From Podaxis mareebaensis (lineage: Eukaryota; Basidiomycota; Agaricomycetes; Agaricales; Agaricaceae), in contig JAEUWP010000358.1 of assembly GCA_018524725.1 (NCBI GenBank), positions 35,623-99,622 on the forward strand: a stretch of DNA of 64,000 nucleotides, in the 5' to 3' direction. The number at the start of each line of letters is the position of its first letter. Position 1 is the stretch's first letter. The translations under genes were made by a program, and so were the position numbers. Below the pieces are notes generated by a model that searched no databases, was not told the origin of the DNA, and worked only from the letters and a program-made list of their open reading frames with translations. This document shows, one piece after another, positions 50,822 to 62,874 of this stretch.

Positions 50822-52405
50822 ATGCCGCCAACTCCGATCAAAGATATTCTCCTCGTTGGGTTCGGCGCTGTAGGCGCTCTATGTGAGCTCCATCGCATCA
50901 AGGTTGCAGTACAATGGAGCTGATAACTGGGTTACCCGTTCGTAGACTCGTATATTCTGAAGAAGAGTGGATTAGCGCGTGTGACGGCTGTAGCTCGCAG
51001 CAATTATGATTTAGTCAATTGTATGTGACATACCCCCTGAAATCCCCTCCAGTACTATGGGCATCTCCTGACTGGACATTGAGTAGCCCACGGTACAACT
51101 TTCCACAGCAAGAAATACGGGGAGATCACAGGCTGGAAACCAGACCGCCGTATGTATCATCATCCTTGAATTTGAGGCAACGATATTCGAATTTAATTAA
51201 TTTTGCGCGTCGAAACGCCAGTTGTCAAATCCGTTGCAGATGCCGCAGATCGGCCGTATTCATATGTATTCGTCACCACTAAGGCTGTTCCAGAGGTCAC
51301 GAAAACGTCCGATATCCTCAGGCCCCTGGTGTCAGCTCCTTACGTAGATCATTATCCTCAGCCCACATACGTCTTGGTGCAAAACGGGTTGAACGTGGAG
51401 AAGGAACTATATGAGACCCTCGTAAGGCTTGGGAAAGGGTCTCCCAGCATTATTGGCACCGCGCTTTACGTTGGGGCAAACCTACTGGCACCGAACGTCG
51501 TGGAACACAACCATTTTGTGAGCTTGTCTTTGTTGTGCTGAGAGTTTTGTGAGGCTGGCATCTCATCGGGTCTCATCTCGAACAGGACCGGCTTTCTCTT
51601 GGGGTTTATCGGCATAAATATTACAGCACGACGACGAATTCTCCGCAAGAGACCGAACTACTCCAGGACCTTGGTGATATTCTAAAAGCAGGCGGCACGA
51701 CAGTTACAATCGTTCCAGAAATCCAACGGGTCAAATTTCGGAAGAACTTTTGGAACGTAGCGTTCTCTTCTGTATCGACCTTAACCGGGTGAGTTGCTTC
51801 GTGAAGGGAGACTCCAGGCTGTCCATGTTTGATCTGAACCTACTTGCTTGTAGTTATCGCCTCCCAGCACTCTGGCGGCCACCCCCATCTGATCCATCCG
51901 TTCATTATGAGCCGTATGTTTCACCTACGACCGCGAATCTGATCGAGGAGTATACTTTACCTTCCATGAAGGCGACACTGGATGAGCTCGTTGCACTTGG
52001 TCAGTGAAGTCACTGTCATGATTGACTCGATTGTTCACCGCAGCCCATGAAACAGGTCGTGCGATGGGATTTCCTGATTCACAGGATGGTTTGCCGTCAT
52101 CATACCCTGAGGAGCTGCTGGCACAGACCAAAGTTCTACACGTGGACCCTTCGAGCACTCACACGCCGAGCATGCTGTTAGATGCCCAAAAAGGTCAGCC
52201 AATTGAAGTGGAGGTAATCTTTGGAGAAGTAGTGCGGCTAGCGCGGGAGTTCAATGTGGTTGTCCCCGTAAGTTAAAAGTCTGATAGGGTTCCCGGCCAA
52301 CTTATACTCCATGCTTTTTAGCGAATCGAAACGCTCTACGGTCAGCTTTTGGTGGTTCAAAACCAGATCCTACGAATGATCGAGAGTAGTCGGGGCCAGC
52401 AGTAG
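50822..52405 (+). CDS. ketopantoate reductase family (ApbA/PanE) oxidoreductase
   Basis: It reduces 2-dehydropantoate to pantoate with NADPH in pantothenate/CoA synthesis, or acts on a related 2-keto acid. About ten exons end in SSRGQQ at 52405. The dinucleotide-binding start is clear (ILLVGFGAVGALYSYILKKS, RVTAVARSNYDLV). Then come PYSYVFVTTKAVPEV, TYVLVQNGLNVEKELYETL, IIGTALYVGANLL and the C-terminal helical domain with KFRKNFWNVAFSSVSTLTGY and a conserved KAT-type helix near the end (GQPIEVEVIFGEVVRLAREF, RIETLYGQLLVV). The K/N/E pattern fits the family. Several exons are short (30-70 nt). No damage was noticed. Confidence 0.88.
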
Positions 52406-52565
52406 AAATTGTGATTTCGTTCCTTTTCTAGTGAATTGTCAGCCGGAATCTATTCTTATAATGGGCTAGATCGGCCTCGTTAACGCCTCATTGACAGTTG
52501 GCAACTTGTGATCTGAATCATACCGGAAGATTCAGAACTCGTGCAGAGCTGCCGAGCCAAGTTCC

Positions 52566-52860
52566 GGACGAATGGCATGATGTATTTGTTTCTATTTTGA
52601 TGCTTCCCGTCCTAAGTATAAATGCTCCTCCTAAGCGCCTACTCGTGTGAGCATCTCCCCAGCGTTTTGTTCAACCCTACCCTCACCGCAAAGGCGTGGG
52701 TTGCCCAACACACTCACGGAGTCCGTACTTTGTTGTACATAACTCTCTAGCCTAACTCATCTTCTGCTCTCAGCAGCCGTTAAATCCTCGTAGCTTCATT
52801 ATCGTCTTTCATCTACTAAACCAACTCGCGTTTTTCGTATTTGATGTCCCATCAAGCAGG
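52566..52860 (+). promoter_or_regulatory. Argonaute promoter (module B, functional copy)
   Basis: It has a TATA-like gtataaatgctcctc near 52617, a pyrimidine-rich stretch, and the conserved ttcattatcgtctttcatct before the Argonaute ATG at 52844. The same block, slightly diverged, lies at 48956-49235. Its conservation to just past the start codon shows that promoter, leader and the first codons were copied together. Confidence 0.75.
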
Positions 52861-55800
52861 CCGTGGGCGTGGGCGTGGCTTCCCTGACAGAAGCCGAGGT
52901 GGCTACAGTTCCGCCTCCTCCGGCTCTGGGTCCAGAGGTCTCGGTAGTGACCGAGGTCGGGGGCGGGGCGGGTTTAGTCGTGGTCGTGGTGCCCCACCAG
53001 GGTGCCTACCATCTTCTCTTTTGCCCGTTCGAAGCAGTCTAATATTGATTGATGTAGCATTTATACCCCGCCTGGTCGTACTGCCCAAATAGATACAAGG
53101 CTGCGTGACAACTCTCAGGACGAACTGGTATCCCGCTTCAAGAACGTAAAGATTGACGCAGCAGACATCCCATTGCGCCCAGACCATGGCAAGGCAGGCA
53201 AGGCAGTCACATTAAGGACCAACTACTTCCCTGTATCTATTCCCAAGGGTCCCTTTTACGAGTACGAAGTCGTGATCACACCTACAGTTTCGATTAAACG
53301 TGTGAAGCGGCGCATTTTTGAACTTGCGGAAGGCACACAAGATTGGAAATCGACCCTAGCGGGATCCGTCGCCCATGATCATTCGAAAAAGCTCGTTGCG
53401 CGGAAGGAACTTCCACAACCTTTGACAATCCGCGTTCCTTTCTATGATGAGGATGAGGACCCGCCCGCCCAGGGTGCCACGGCTAGCAAGGAGTATACCC
53501 TCGCCTTCAAGTTTATCCAGGAACTCGAGACTGAAAGTCTCAAGAGGTCAGGAGCACATTTATGGCAACGTTCTGGTCATGCTCACACACTCCTTAAAGA
53601 TTTATCGCCGGGGACCCTCAATATCGTTCCTACGATATAATGCCCATTGTCTCCGCTTTTAATCTTATCTTGGCTGCCCATCCCACTAGGTCTGGAGGAG
53701 GTGGGGTCATGGTTGGACGCAACAAGTTTTTCATGCCCGGGACAGGTCCTTCTATGCCTCTCGGGGGAGGATTGGAAGCTGTCCGAGGGTTTTATTCTTC
53801 TGTACGGACTGCTCACAAGCAGCTTATGGTTAATGTAAACGGTCAGTATTTTCCTTATCTTGCCCGGACCTAAGCCATTTATGCGCCTTTCTCCCTTTGC
53901 TAGTCTGCACGACAGCATTCTACAAGCCTGGCAACCTGGCCGATGCCATGAACGAGTTCTTGCGCATGAGCGCTAGCGACCGCGCAACTGGGTTCGTCAA
54001 GGGGCTCCGGATTAAGGCTACTCATTTGGGGTATCACAAGACAATAAAAAAGGCGTCCACTGATACTGCCAAGAGCTACATATTTGATTGCGGGGAGTAT
54101 GGGAAGGTTTCCGTCGAGGAGTATTTCTTTAAGAGTATGTCTCCTCAGTTCCAATTTGGAACATAGACCTTAATGTCGCCCTTCAGAATACAAGATCAAG
54201 CTCAAATACCCCAACCTTCCTCTTGTCGATGTTGGTGGCCAGAAGGTCAACCTTCTTCCCCCCGAGCTCTGCGAAATCCTGCCAAACCAGGTCTTCCGTG
54301 GAAAGCTTCTGGACGGGCACACAGCCGCCATGATCACCTATGCAGCTAGACCTCCCAATGTCAATGCGGAGGCCATCGAGATGCAAGGTCTGCAAGAACT
54401 CGGCTTAAATCAGAACACCCCGACGCTCAATGCCTTTGGTGTTGGGATCGGAAAGGAAATGGCTGTTGTTCCTGCCCGTATCGCCAGTGCCCCGAAGGTC
54501 AAGTACAGCAAGGACGCTGATGGTGGTGATTTTAGGGCTGATAGAGCGAGCTGGAACTTGAGGGAGGTCCGTTTTACGAAGGGCACGATTCTGGAGAACT
54601 GGGCTGTTCTTCTCATCCGAGATGGCAGTCCGGACGAGTTTAATGGGGCTACAGACCCCCAGCTACGCGACATTCTGACAGGCTTCGTCGATATATGCAA
54701 GAAAAGTGGAATGAGTGTGAAGAGCATGCCGCCAATCGCGGTGGCTGAGCTCCCACCTAAGGACAGGAGCGACCCGATGAGGCGAAGTGCCATCACAAAG
54801 ATCCGCGAGGCGTTGGGGAAGGGCTTCAAGCAGAAACCGAAGATGATCCTGGTGGTCTTGGCCAACAGCGACAGTCATGTGTATTCCGGGTTGAAGCGCC
54901 TTTGTGATGTCACCCTTGACGTTGGTGAGTAGTTTTCGGTCCGCCATTTTGCGCTTGTTGTTTATACTTTTGGGTCGCAGCGACGGTTTGTGTGCAAGCG
55001 GGCAAGATTCGAGGAGGTAGAGATTTTTGTTGAACTTATCGAGCGTTTGGCCCTAACCTTCTCCTAGGTGGCCCGCAATATTATGCCAATGTTGCCCAGA
55101 AATTCAACATGAAGCTTGGTGGTGTAAAGTGAGTTTGGCATTGACACCTTGAGTTGTTGCAGCTTTTCAACTTCCCTTCAGCCATACCTTAGACAAGACT
55201 AGTCTGGCTTGGCTCAAGGAGAAATCCACAATGCTTGTTGGCATTGACGTGACTCATCCTGGGATGGGGTCGGCGAAAGGCACTCCTTCTATTGCGGCAG
55301 TTGCTGCCAGCGTTGATGCCGACTATGTGCAATTCCCTGCTAGCATGAGGATGCAGGAGTCAAGGAAAGAAGTATGTGAAGCGTCATTAAGAGTGTTTGG
55401 TGATTGTTGAAATTCGAAAATATAGATGGTGACCGACCTCGAGGGCATGATGATTGAACGATTAAAAACGTTCTATGAAAGGAGCAAAAGGTATCCAGAC
55501 CGCGTCCTGGTCTATCGCGATGGTGTATCCGAGGTGAGTTGATTGTAATGAGGCCGTCGTGTCTTCACGAAGATTTTTTGCATGTTTATAGGGCCAGTTT
55601 GCGATTGTTCTCGAGGAAGAGATGCCGGCCATCATTGCAGCCTTTCGGAAGATTCGTCCGGACTACCGTCCGAAGTTAACTATTGTTATCTGCGTACGCC
55701 GCTCCTTTGGTGCATAAGGGTTGTGCTGATACCCTCTCAGGCAAAACGTCACCACACTCGCTTCTTCCCGACCCAGGAAAAAGACGCCGACAACAAGGGC

Positions 55801-56267
55801 AACCCTCTGCCTGGGACCGTCGTTGATCGCGGTATTACGTCTGTCTATCACTTCGATTTCTTCTTGCAAGGTATACTATCCCTCAAATAGCGCCTTAAAT
55901 GATGTACTCACAAAAAGGGTTTTGTTTAGCACACGGAGGTCTTCAGGGAACCAGTAAACCCACACATTACTATGTGATCCACGACGAGATCGGCTTCACT
56001 GCAGACAAGCTACAGACTCTGACTAACAATATCTGCTATATGTTTGGTCGTGCTACCAAGGCTGTTAGCCTCGCTTCCCCCGCGTACTACGCTGACCTTG
56101 CTTGTGAACGCGGACGGTGCTACCTCTACGAAATGTTGCAAGGCTTCCGCAAGGATAACGCTACTGCCACCAGCGCCGATGAAGAACAGGTTCGCAAAGA
56201 GGCAGCCGAATATTGGGGAAAGGGCCCAACGGGGATCAATATCAGAAATATCATGTTCTATCTTTAG
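52844..56267 (+). CDS. AGO: Argonaute, with all four catalytic residues
   Basis: The multi-exon protein has an RGG-rich, basic N-terminus (AGRGRGRGFPDRSRGGYSS), typical of Argonautes that bind or are methylated through RG motifs. The N-domain start is IPLRPDHGKAGKAVTLRTNY, L1/PAZ includes GRNKFFMPGTGPSMPLG and LGYHKTIKK, and MID includes MILVVLANSDSHVYSGLKRL. The PIWI domain carries the slicer tetrad: first Asp in MLVGIDVTHPGMGS, glutamate-finger region MRMQESRKEM, second Asp in LVYRDGVSEGQF, and His in GTSKPTHYYVIHDE. It ends in INIRNIMFYL, the usual Argonaute C-terminus. The second exon joins at 53058 (IYTPPGRTAQIDTRLRDNSQ). It loads small RNAs and cleaves or represses complementary transcripts. 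The promoter is duplicated upstream. Confidence 0.96.
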
Positions 56268-56518
56268 TCGTTTCCTCTCATCCACACCTCCGTCTTTTTT
56301 GCTTCATATTCCTATGTGTACAATAGCCGACTTTGTTTTTGTTAAGATACCATGAGGTTCGTGTATATTATATACGGAATGAACGTGCATTGCTTGTCAT
56401 ATATATGAAAAGCTGATCCATGATGGCATGATAGTTAATATACAAATGAAGCAGAGAACGAATGGATGGTGCATGGAGTAAATTTCTGTCGTTCTAATTC
56501 ATCTACGATTACCCCTGG

Positions 56519-58306
56519 CTACAGATGCGACCGCCTTTCCTCTTTTTCTTCCCATTTCGATTGCTTGACTTCCTCTTTGGCCTTTGGCGGCTTTGGCACA
56601 ACGGCAGGGTGTGCCCGGTTCTGCTGCTCTCGCATGGCCCTGGGCTCTCTAGGTGGTTCGCGATTCCGAGGAAGTGTGTGTGCTTGAGCTTCACGTTGCG
56701 GCAGCGATGGAGGTTTCGTCTGGTTTCGTATAGCTTTCGGCTCATGAGGTATATCCTCGGGAAGACGTTTATCGTTGGCGTTGTCGTGAGCATGTGTAGA
56801 CAGTGCAGAAGATGATATATCACCGGCAGTATTAGGGACATTTGATTTGAGGGTATCGGGGACACTCCCTTGCTTTCGAGTGGATGTGTTCATTGTCAGT
56901 GAGCCTCTGTATGGCTCATCCTCGATGACTTTCGTATCAGCGGCGTCAGGCTCAACAGCAGGGAGTCGGGTTTCAAATCGGCTGGCATCACAACTACGTA
57001 TCATGATGTTTATTTTTTTCTTTGCATTTGCTGGAATACGGTCGACGGTCTGTGATCGCTGAGACGAGTCAATCCTAAGTTTCTGCATCGTCGGTATTAA
57101 GTCTTCGACCGGGGATAGTTTATCGCCAGAGGTTTCGTCATCTTGATCATTGTTGTTGTCCTCGTCAGAGTCATCGAGATCAATGGTAAGTCGGCGCGGT
57201 GCAGCATGTTCGGGACCAAATTTGCTTCCCCTAATTTCCTGGTCCCTGAGCACCATAGCTGCGAAGCGTGCCTCGAGCTCGTCCTCCTTGGAAGCAGTCG
57301 CAGTACTTCGGTTCTTTTGAATAGCTTCGAGCGCAGCGGCGTGAAGGGCTAAGGTATCGTTAGCGCCATGAGGGAGGCACGGTTTGAAACTTCAAAAGAG
57401 TCAATTCCAATGTAGATACGGTCGTCTCAGGCACGCAACGAACCTCGGATCTTCTACAACGATGTCATGGGCACGGATGACAAGTGGCGTAAGCCATTTA
57501 ATTTCCCATTTCCTCGCTGCTGTGGCGTCTTGTGAATGGTACCAATCAATCATACGTGTACCGCTTGGGTTAACTTGCTCCGGAGAGATGCTTCACGAGT
57601 TTTGGTTTCTGCGGTCTCGGACCTGGGTGACTTCAATCGCTTATCGAACAGCGAGAAATCAGGATCGTCGACGTCGAAGAAAGATCCAAATTTGAGAAGT
57701 GAACCAAGGTAGCCGAGTGTCCAGGCGTTTGTGACGAGAGTCGTGATGCTCTGGTGAGACGGCACAAAAGCCAATTAGTCCATGTAAAGAAATAAAAGAA
57801 GACAAGATACCATACGGTGACGAGGTGTGGCCCTTTGAGAAGCGCCTTGCGGTTCTCGGGGTAAAGGACCATGAATATCTCACGGACCCAAAACTTGACG
57901 AGGTGAGTAGCTATCTCGACCATGTCACGATCGTTCCCTATGTCTCCATTTGCATCGAAGACGAACTTGGTACTCTGAGGCAATGCGGAGAGAGCAGGGT
58001 CGGCCATCGTTATGAACTTGTTTGCCCTGAACTCCAGATAGTCATGGACTTTCTCTTGGTGCACAGGGTTACGCAGGAGCTCGTGAGAGACGTAAACGAC
58101 CCGGTTCAGATATCTAAAAGCATCCCACGACTGGAGGGGAGTCTGCTTCTTCGCCTTACATACTCTTCTTCCGAGTCCTGCGGAGGTTCTAAGACGTAAC
58201 CCTCCTGCAACCACTCTACTGCCTTCGATCTTTCAGTTATTGTCAACCTGAAGCCACTCTGCATCACCCTCCAGAGAGCTTCTGCTGTGTTCGCACCATA
58301 CTCCAT
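56519..58306 (-). CDS. uncharacterised acidic-tail protein convergent with Argonaute
   Basis: Exons at 58142-57816, 57750-57632, 57590-57444 and 57389-56519 join in frame. An earlier exon (through 58306, MEYGANTAEALWRVM, then SGFRLTITERSKAVEWLQEG) leads in. The N-terminal 250 residues look globular and helical (LNRVVYVSHELLRNPVHQEK, FVFDANGDIGNDRDMVEIAT, WVREIFMVLYPENRKALLKG, ARKWEIKWLTPLVIRAHDIV). The C-terminal part is disordered: acidic (LDDSDEDNNNDQDDE) then Pro/Arg/Lys-rich. No domain was recognised. Between 58140 and 58200 the frame shifts; a weak 53-nt intron, a 29-nt intron (gtaagg ... ctccag) or a one-base deletion could each explain it. The true start probably lies further upstream. 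Confidence 0.55.
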
Positions 58307-59041
58307 CTCACGGTGCAACGACTCAACGTGAAATCTCCGAGTCGACAACTCGAGTATCTTTCCCCACCGACTTCAAAACGCAACCAGTCCAGAAGCGCAG
58401 AGTGGTCGAGTCACGCTCCGTTTGATGATATCTGTCGTGAGCCAGATTTCTGACACAAATTGTCTTGGGCTCTGGTAAGACCTAGCCCCTGCTGCGTGAA
58501 CATGCAAACGAGAGACCTTGCCTGAGCACAAACGCAGTGTACAGGTTAGATCTGTAAAGGTGTGAGGGCAAGCTCAATGGACTAGAGGGAGAGGAGGGAC
58601 ATACGCTGATTAATTGCTGTGATTCATGAGGCATCGATACCAACTGGCAGTAAGTCCACGTCCTTCAGCTTGGGCTGCATCATGATATGAATGGTGATTC
58701 ACGGCTTATTGGGGCCCTCGTGTGAATACAAAATTAGCCCAACAAATTCCTGAGTAGAAATGGTCTTAGGGAGTCTCCGGCACCAGCTTGAGCTCAATGG
58801 GTTGGACGCTGCCAAAAATGCGAAAGGGCGCTCTGAACACTCGAATTTGTACGTGTGGTAACCTAATGGTCCAATCAATTTCATGCTTCGATCCCAAGTG
58901 ATTCACGCACGCATGGCTCCTTATCAGGAATTCATGTCAGTAGAATGGATCGATGTGAATCTCAGCTGCAAGATAGGCTTAGGACCCTTTTCGTGCCTTC
59001 CCACGACTAACCTAACCGCACCAGTAGCCTCGGACTACACC
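58307..59041. other. intergenic region between an uncharacterised gene and the NACHT gene
   Basis: It contains the unlocated first exon of the minus-strand gene and the upstream region of the NACHT gene. The NACHT frame is open back to an ATG at 58883, but the added residues do not resemble family members, so the start at 59042 is preferred. Confidence 0.4.
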
Positions 59042-61033
59042 ATGACCAGCGGGATCCTGCAAGGCGCTCATGATATTGTGCTCAACAACCCGCAGTTGAA
59101 TGATTATACCTCTCATTCGACCACGATAACACAAGTCAATGAGAAGAAAGGTATTGTGGATTGTGCCGTAGAGTGTCTGTTGCTGATGTGCGAATAGGCA
59201 GGGGTCTGAAGTTGCTCCTAAGGGAATCCATGCCGAATGCTTTTCATGATTCCTCTGCTCGTGATCCACCACCTAGATGTCATCCCGGCACTCGCGAAGA
59301 TTTCATTGAGGAGATTGCCAGCTGGGGACATGGCGCTTCACACCACAGTCAACACATTCTGTGGATGCGCGGGCCTGCTGGAGCTGGAAAGTCTGCTGTG
59401 GCGCAGTCTTGTGCAGAGCGCCTTGCTGAAGAGAACAAACTAGGTGCCACGCTCTTCCTTTCCCGTTCCAATGGACGGGACGACTCCCAGAAGTTATTCA
59501 CCTCACTCTCCTACCAAATCGCCACCAAGTTCCCTTTGTATGGTGACATGCTTGATCGAGATATACTCAACGACCCGACTCTCCTCAAGAGATCAAGAAC
59601 GCAGCAATTTCGGGAGCTTTTCATCAGACCATGGCAGGACCTGGCAGTACGAGAAGGCATGGAGGAGAGGGTGATTATTATTGATGGCCTCGATGAGTGT
59701 GCGGAGATTGACGCCCAATGCGATATAATTAAAATAATCGCGGCATCTGTTCAGAACGGAACTACGCTTTTTCGCTGGGCTTTCTTCAGCCGACCCGAGA
59801 CCCACCTCGTAGCATCGTTTACGTCAAATTCCATACTCCCAATATCCACTCACCTCGAGCTCCCAGTATGCCGAGAGATTGATCACGAGATCTGTCGCTA
59901 CCTAACAGACGAATTCGGGAACATACGAGAACGGAACAAGCTACCAGCGTCGTGGCCATCCAAACAGGACATTGAATCCCTTGTCCAACTCTGCGCTGGC
60001 CTTTTCATCTATGCAGCTGCTCTCATTCGTTTTGTTGGTGAGCGCAACTCGCTTGGTCCAGAGGACCAGTTGTTGGCCATCCTCGCACTTGCTACGTCTG
60101 CCGAAAGAAAGGGTGACTCAGGTCACCCTTTGGCGGAACTTGACCTATTTTATACCCTCATTATGCGCCGTGTCCCTTCGAAACATCTCCCAGTGATCCA
60201 GAAAATCTTGCTGCTCAGGAGCATTAGTGAAAGGTCCATTTCTATACCTGCCAACGCCCTTGGCCTTTCGGAGACACAGGTTAGAAATGCCTTTGGTTCC
60301 CTCCACTCCGTACTGGAACTGGGATACGGAGATTATCCAAAAATCAGGTTCTACCATGCATCGTTCCCGGACTTCTTACAGGACCCAGAGCGGTCAAAGG
60401 AATTCTGTATCTACTCCTCTTACCTGGAGGTCACCCGACTAGAACTCTTGGAATGCTTAAATAGGGTGCATTCTCAGAGCATAGGTATGTGGTAGCATAG
60501 GCACCGCTAGGAATTGATCCCGTCTAACAGTCTCTTGATTTCTAGGGGGGTCACTTCGCATGGACCTCACGTGGCCCCATACACATATACACAGTATGAT
60601 TATATATCAGGACTGGATTCACTACCTGTTTCGACTCTGCCAGTCGGGCCGCCCTTTGGAATCCTCAATGGCAACAGCTCTAGTCAACTTCGAATTTCAA
60701 ATGATCCTTTACCTATGGCGTAACCCATATTTCAATCCCGTTTTCCTTTCTCCTGAAAGACTGCGAGAAAATGTGAGTTCATATATCTATATATGTCTGT
60801 TCATTCTACCACTGACGTTGCAACTGTAGATTCCTGTTGAATTTCGTGACAAGATCATTCGACTGAACAATACCCTATGGCTTAAATATCGTAAGCCACC
60901 GCGTGCCGACCCACGTAGGCTATATATTCTTGGGTATGGGAAGAATAAGGTCGTATGCTGGTCATCATCTGGTTCGCACCACTGGAATCTCGCCCCATAT
61001 CCTTCTATGTCCGGAATTTTTCTCAAAGACTGA
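59042..61033 (+). CDS. NACHT-domain STAND P-loop NTPase (intact)
   Basis: Four exons (59042-59150, 59198-60484, 60546-60772, 60830-61033) give 608 residues. A short N-terminal element typical of mushroom NACHT proteins (MTSGILQGAHDIVLNNPQLN) precedes the pre-NACHT linker (SMPNAFHDSSARDPPPRCHP). NACHT motifs: Walker A HILWMRGPAGAGKSAVAQSC, LFLSRSNGRDD, FTSLSYQIATKFP, Walker B RVIIIDGLDECAE, the sensor FRWAFFSRPETHLVASF and a winged-helix-like FYTLIMRRVPSKHLPVIQKI. The C-terminus ends RLYILGYGKNKVV and lacks visible WD40, TPR or ankyrin repeats. Such proteins work as ligand-triggered switches in fungal non-self recognition. A decayed paralogue lies 57 kb away at 2052-4027. Confidence 0.92.
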
Positions 61034-61221
61034 CATCAGAATACCGGCACAATGCCAATACATGATATCTTGCTTCTGTGTACACATAGGCCAAGGAGTA
61101 GCACTGGCTTTGCATCCATACTTAACGTGCGATAGGTAAGACCTCATTCATCAGATTACGAATATAGGGCTGTATCCGGGGAAATAACTGGCATGAATCA
61201 TAACTATCGATGCAATGTAAC

Positions 61222-61890
61222 AGATGCTGATATTTCCTAGTCACAAGTTCGTACTCAAATCGAACACCTCTCACTAAGATCGCCGGTTCTACGTGGCGGC
61301 ACATTGCAAAGGTGTCATGCAAGAACCAGGAGCGCCGACCTTGAACCACGGTGTATGAAGAATAAGCGTATGATAGATTACGCCTCATAAAATGGTAGGA
61401 TAAACCCACCAACGTAACACAGCAGATCTCTTTCTTTTTGCACTGGGTGTCATTGCTGCATGTCGGGTAGGTGTATCCGGCCGTTACGACAGTAGCGGCA
61501 AAGAGCGCAACAAGGATTTGTTTGATTTGCATCTTTACGATAAGTGGGAGGTCAGCGAATTAAGAGTTCAGTCAACGAATAACTAAAAAGCTCACTGAGG
61601 AGACTCGATGGGTGGGAAGAGGTATTCATGACCGGTCCTGTCATCGCGCTTTTATGCTATTTCCCGTACCGAGAGTGTATCATAACAGGCCCGACAAGTT
61701 CGTGCCTGTATCGTTGCCCAGCCTTTACCCCTAGGTCAGCTGCTTTGAGCGGTGCGCTGAGAGTGAGGGGTTTAGATGGGAATGTCCATCATAGTTACGA
61801 CGCCCCTTCAACCTGATACATAGCACAAGAGATCTTACGACAAATATTAATACAGTAACGGTGATTAACATTTTGAAGAGTGATTTACCG
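61222..61890 (-). repeat. segmental duplication, copy 1 (carries a six-cysteine peptide gene)
   Basis: This block matches about 62808-63930: shared peptide gene, tcactgaggaga, cacccctaggtcagc-type flank, and gatacatagcacaag near the far end. Copy 2 is longer because of a 463-bp insertion. Confidence 0.8.
61289..61532 (-). CDS. secreted 57-residue six-cysteine peptide, copy 1
   Basis: Two exons (61532-61410, 61339-61289). A signal peptide (MQIKQILVALFAATVVTA) is followed by a short mature peptide with cysteine pattern C-x5-C-x5-CC-x9-C-x5-C (TCSNDTQCKKKEICC, then GSCMTPLQCAAT). A CC in the middle of six cysteines is the signature of cystine-knot-like mini-proteins. The intron sits at the same codon as in copy 2. 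An AG directly before the ATG suggests a leader intron. The function is unknown; candidates are defence peptide, effector or signalling. Confidence 0.7.
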
Positions 61891-62807
61891 CGTAACCTCA
61901 ACACTTCAAAGAAAAGAAAGAGGTTATGTATCTTTGACAGGTAGCGCACCCAAGGGAGGCGCGAAGCGTTACTGTTTCTTGGCCTGTGATCCCTGCCGCA
62001 GCGCATTGCTGAGCTCCCTGTGAGCACCAGAAGGAGCTAGGAGCCTCCCTCCTAACACTCCAACCACTGTCTACTACTGAGCTTGATCTCTACTCAACAG
62101 CGCCCATATCGGTGGTTGAATACATCCACGGAATTTCAAACGCATAGAGGCAAATGCAATATTTGTAGCGGCGATATATCGCCGTGACCGTTGTACCCCT
62201 AAGTTCTATTCGTGGTGATGGCATTGCCGAACGATCAACAAAGTTACCGTGGGCGTTGGTGAGGATACTTTGAACCAGAGGGCCAAGCAACCTTTGCATT
62301 TCACGCGCACATTCAAGAGGCTGTGCCACGAGAATTGCCAGAAGGTGTGTCCTGACGCGTTCCAACATCGCCCGAACTTCGTGCATCAAACATCGTTGAT
62401 AGTCCCCCTTGACTACTGGCAATCTCTGTCTAATCGGTAATTTCATGTATGATATATTGACCACAAGCTAAAGCTCGCTGCGTTCCATTATCACGCCACC
62501 CAAGTGCCTTCATGACATAAGATGCTTTAGTCTCTCGTAGTCAAACTCTTAGTGTGCCTTTTTGTGATCCTTGATGGAGACGCACTTAGTGAGGGAGATG
62601 CTCTATGTAGGTTCTAGTGGTTTGATCCCTGCTCGGAGTCCTACGGGCGCAAGCCAAGGCATGCGTCTATAAAGGCGTCTGAACAGGGATCCTGGTTCTT
62701 CACAATACTCACATACGGAGATGGAACGAAGATAAGCAGGGAATGTCATTAAACAATTTCTGGAGTGCAGCAGGCAGAGATAGAGCTTGAGTTGAAGAGG
62801 TTCACAA
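61891..62807. other. unduplicated spacer between the two peptide blocks
   Basis: It holds one ATG-led minus-strand frame (62446-62090, about 118 codons, start MKLPIRQRLPVVKGDY, with LLAILVAQPLECAREMQRLL), without recognised domain or splice evidence. It could be a small gene, but support is weak. Confidence 0.3.
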
Positions 62808-62874
62808 CAAATGCTAGTATTTCCCATTCATTTTCGTACATGAATCGAACACCTCTCTCTGAGACCGTCGGCTC

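Noticed and set aside
58143..58171. 29-nt intron in the gene next to Argonaute
   Set aside because: It keeps the frame and has a strong gtaagg donor, but is shorter than introns normally spliced in fungi; a sequence error or a weak longer intron is equally likely, so it is not asserted.
58883..59041. N-terminal extension of the intact NACHT protein from an upstream ATG
   Set aside because: The extra 53 residues do not resemble the family start, whereas the ATG at 59042 begins the conserved short N-terminal element also seen in the paralogue.
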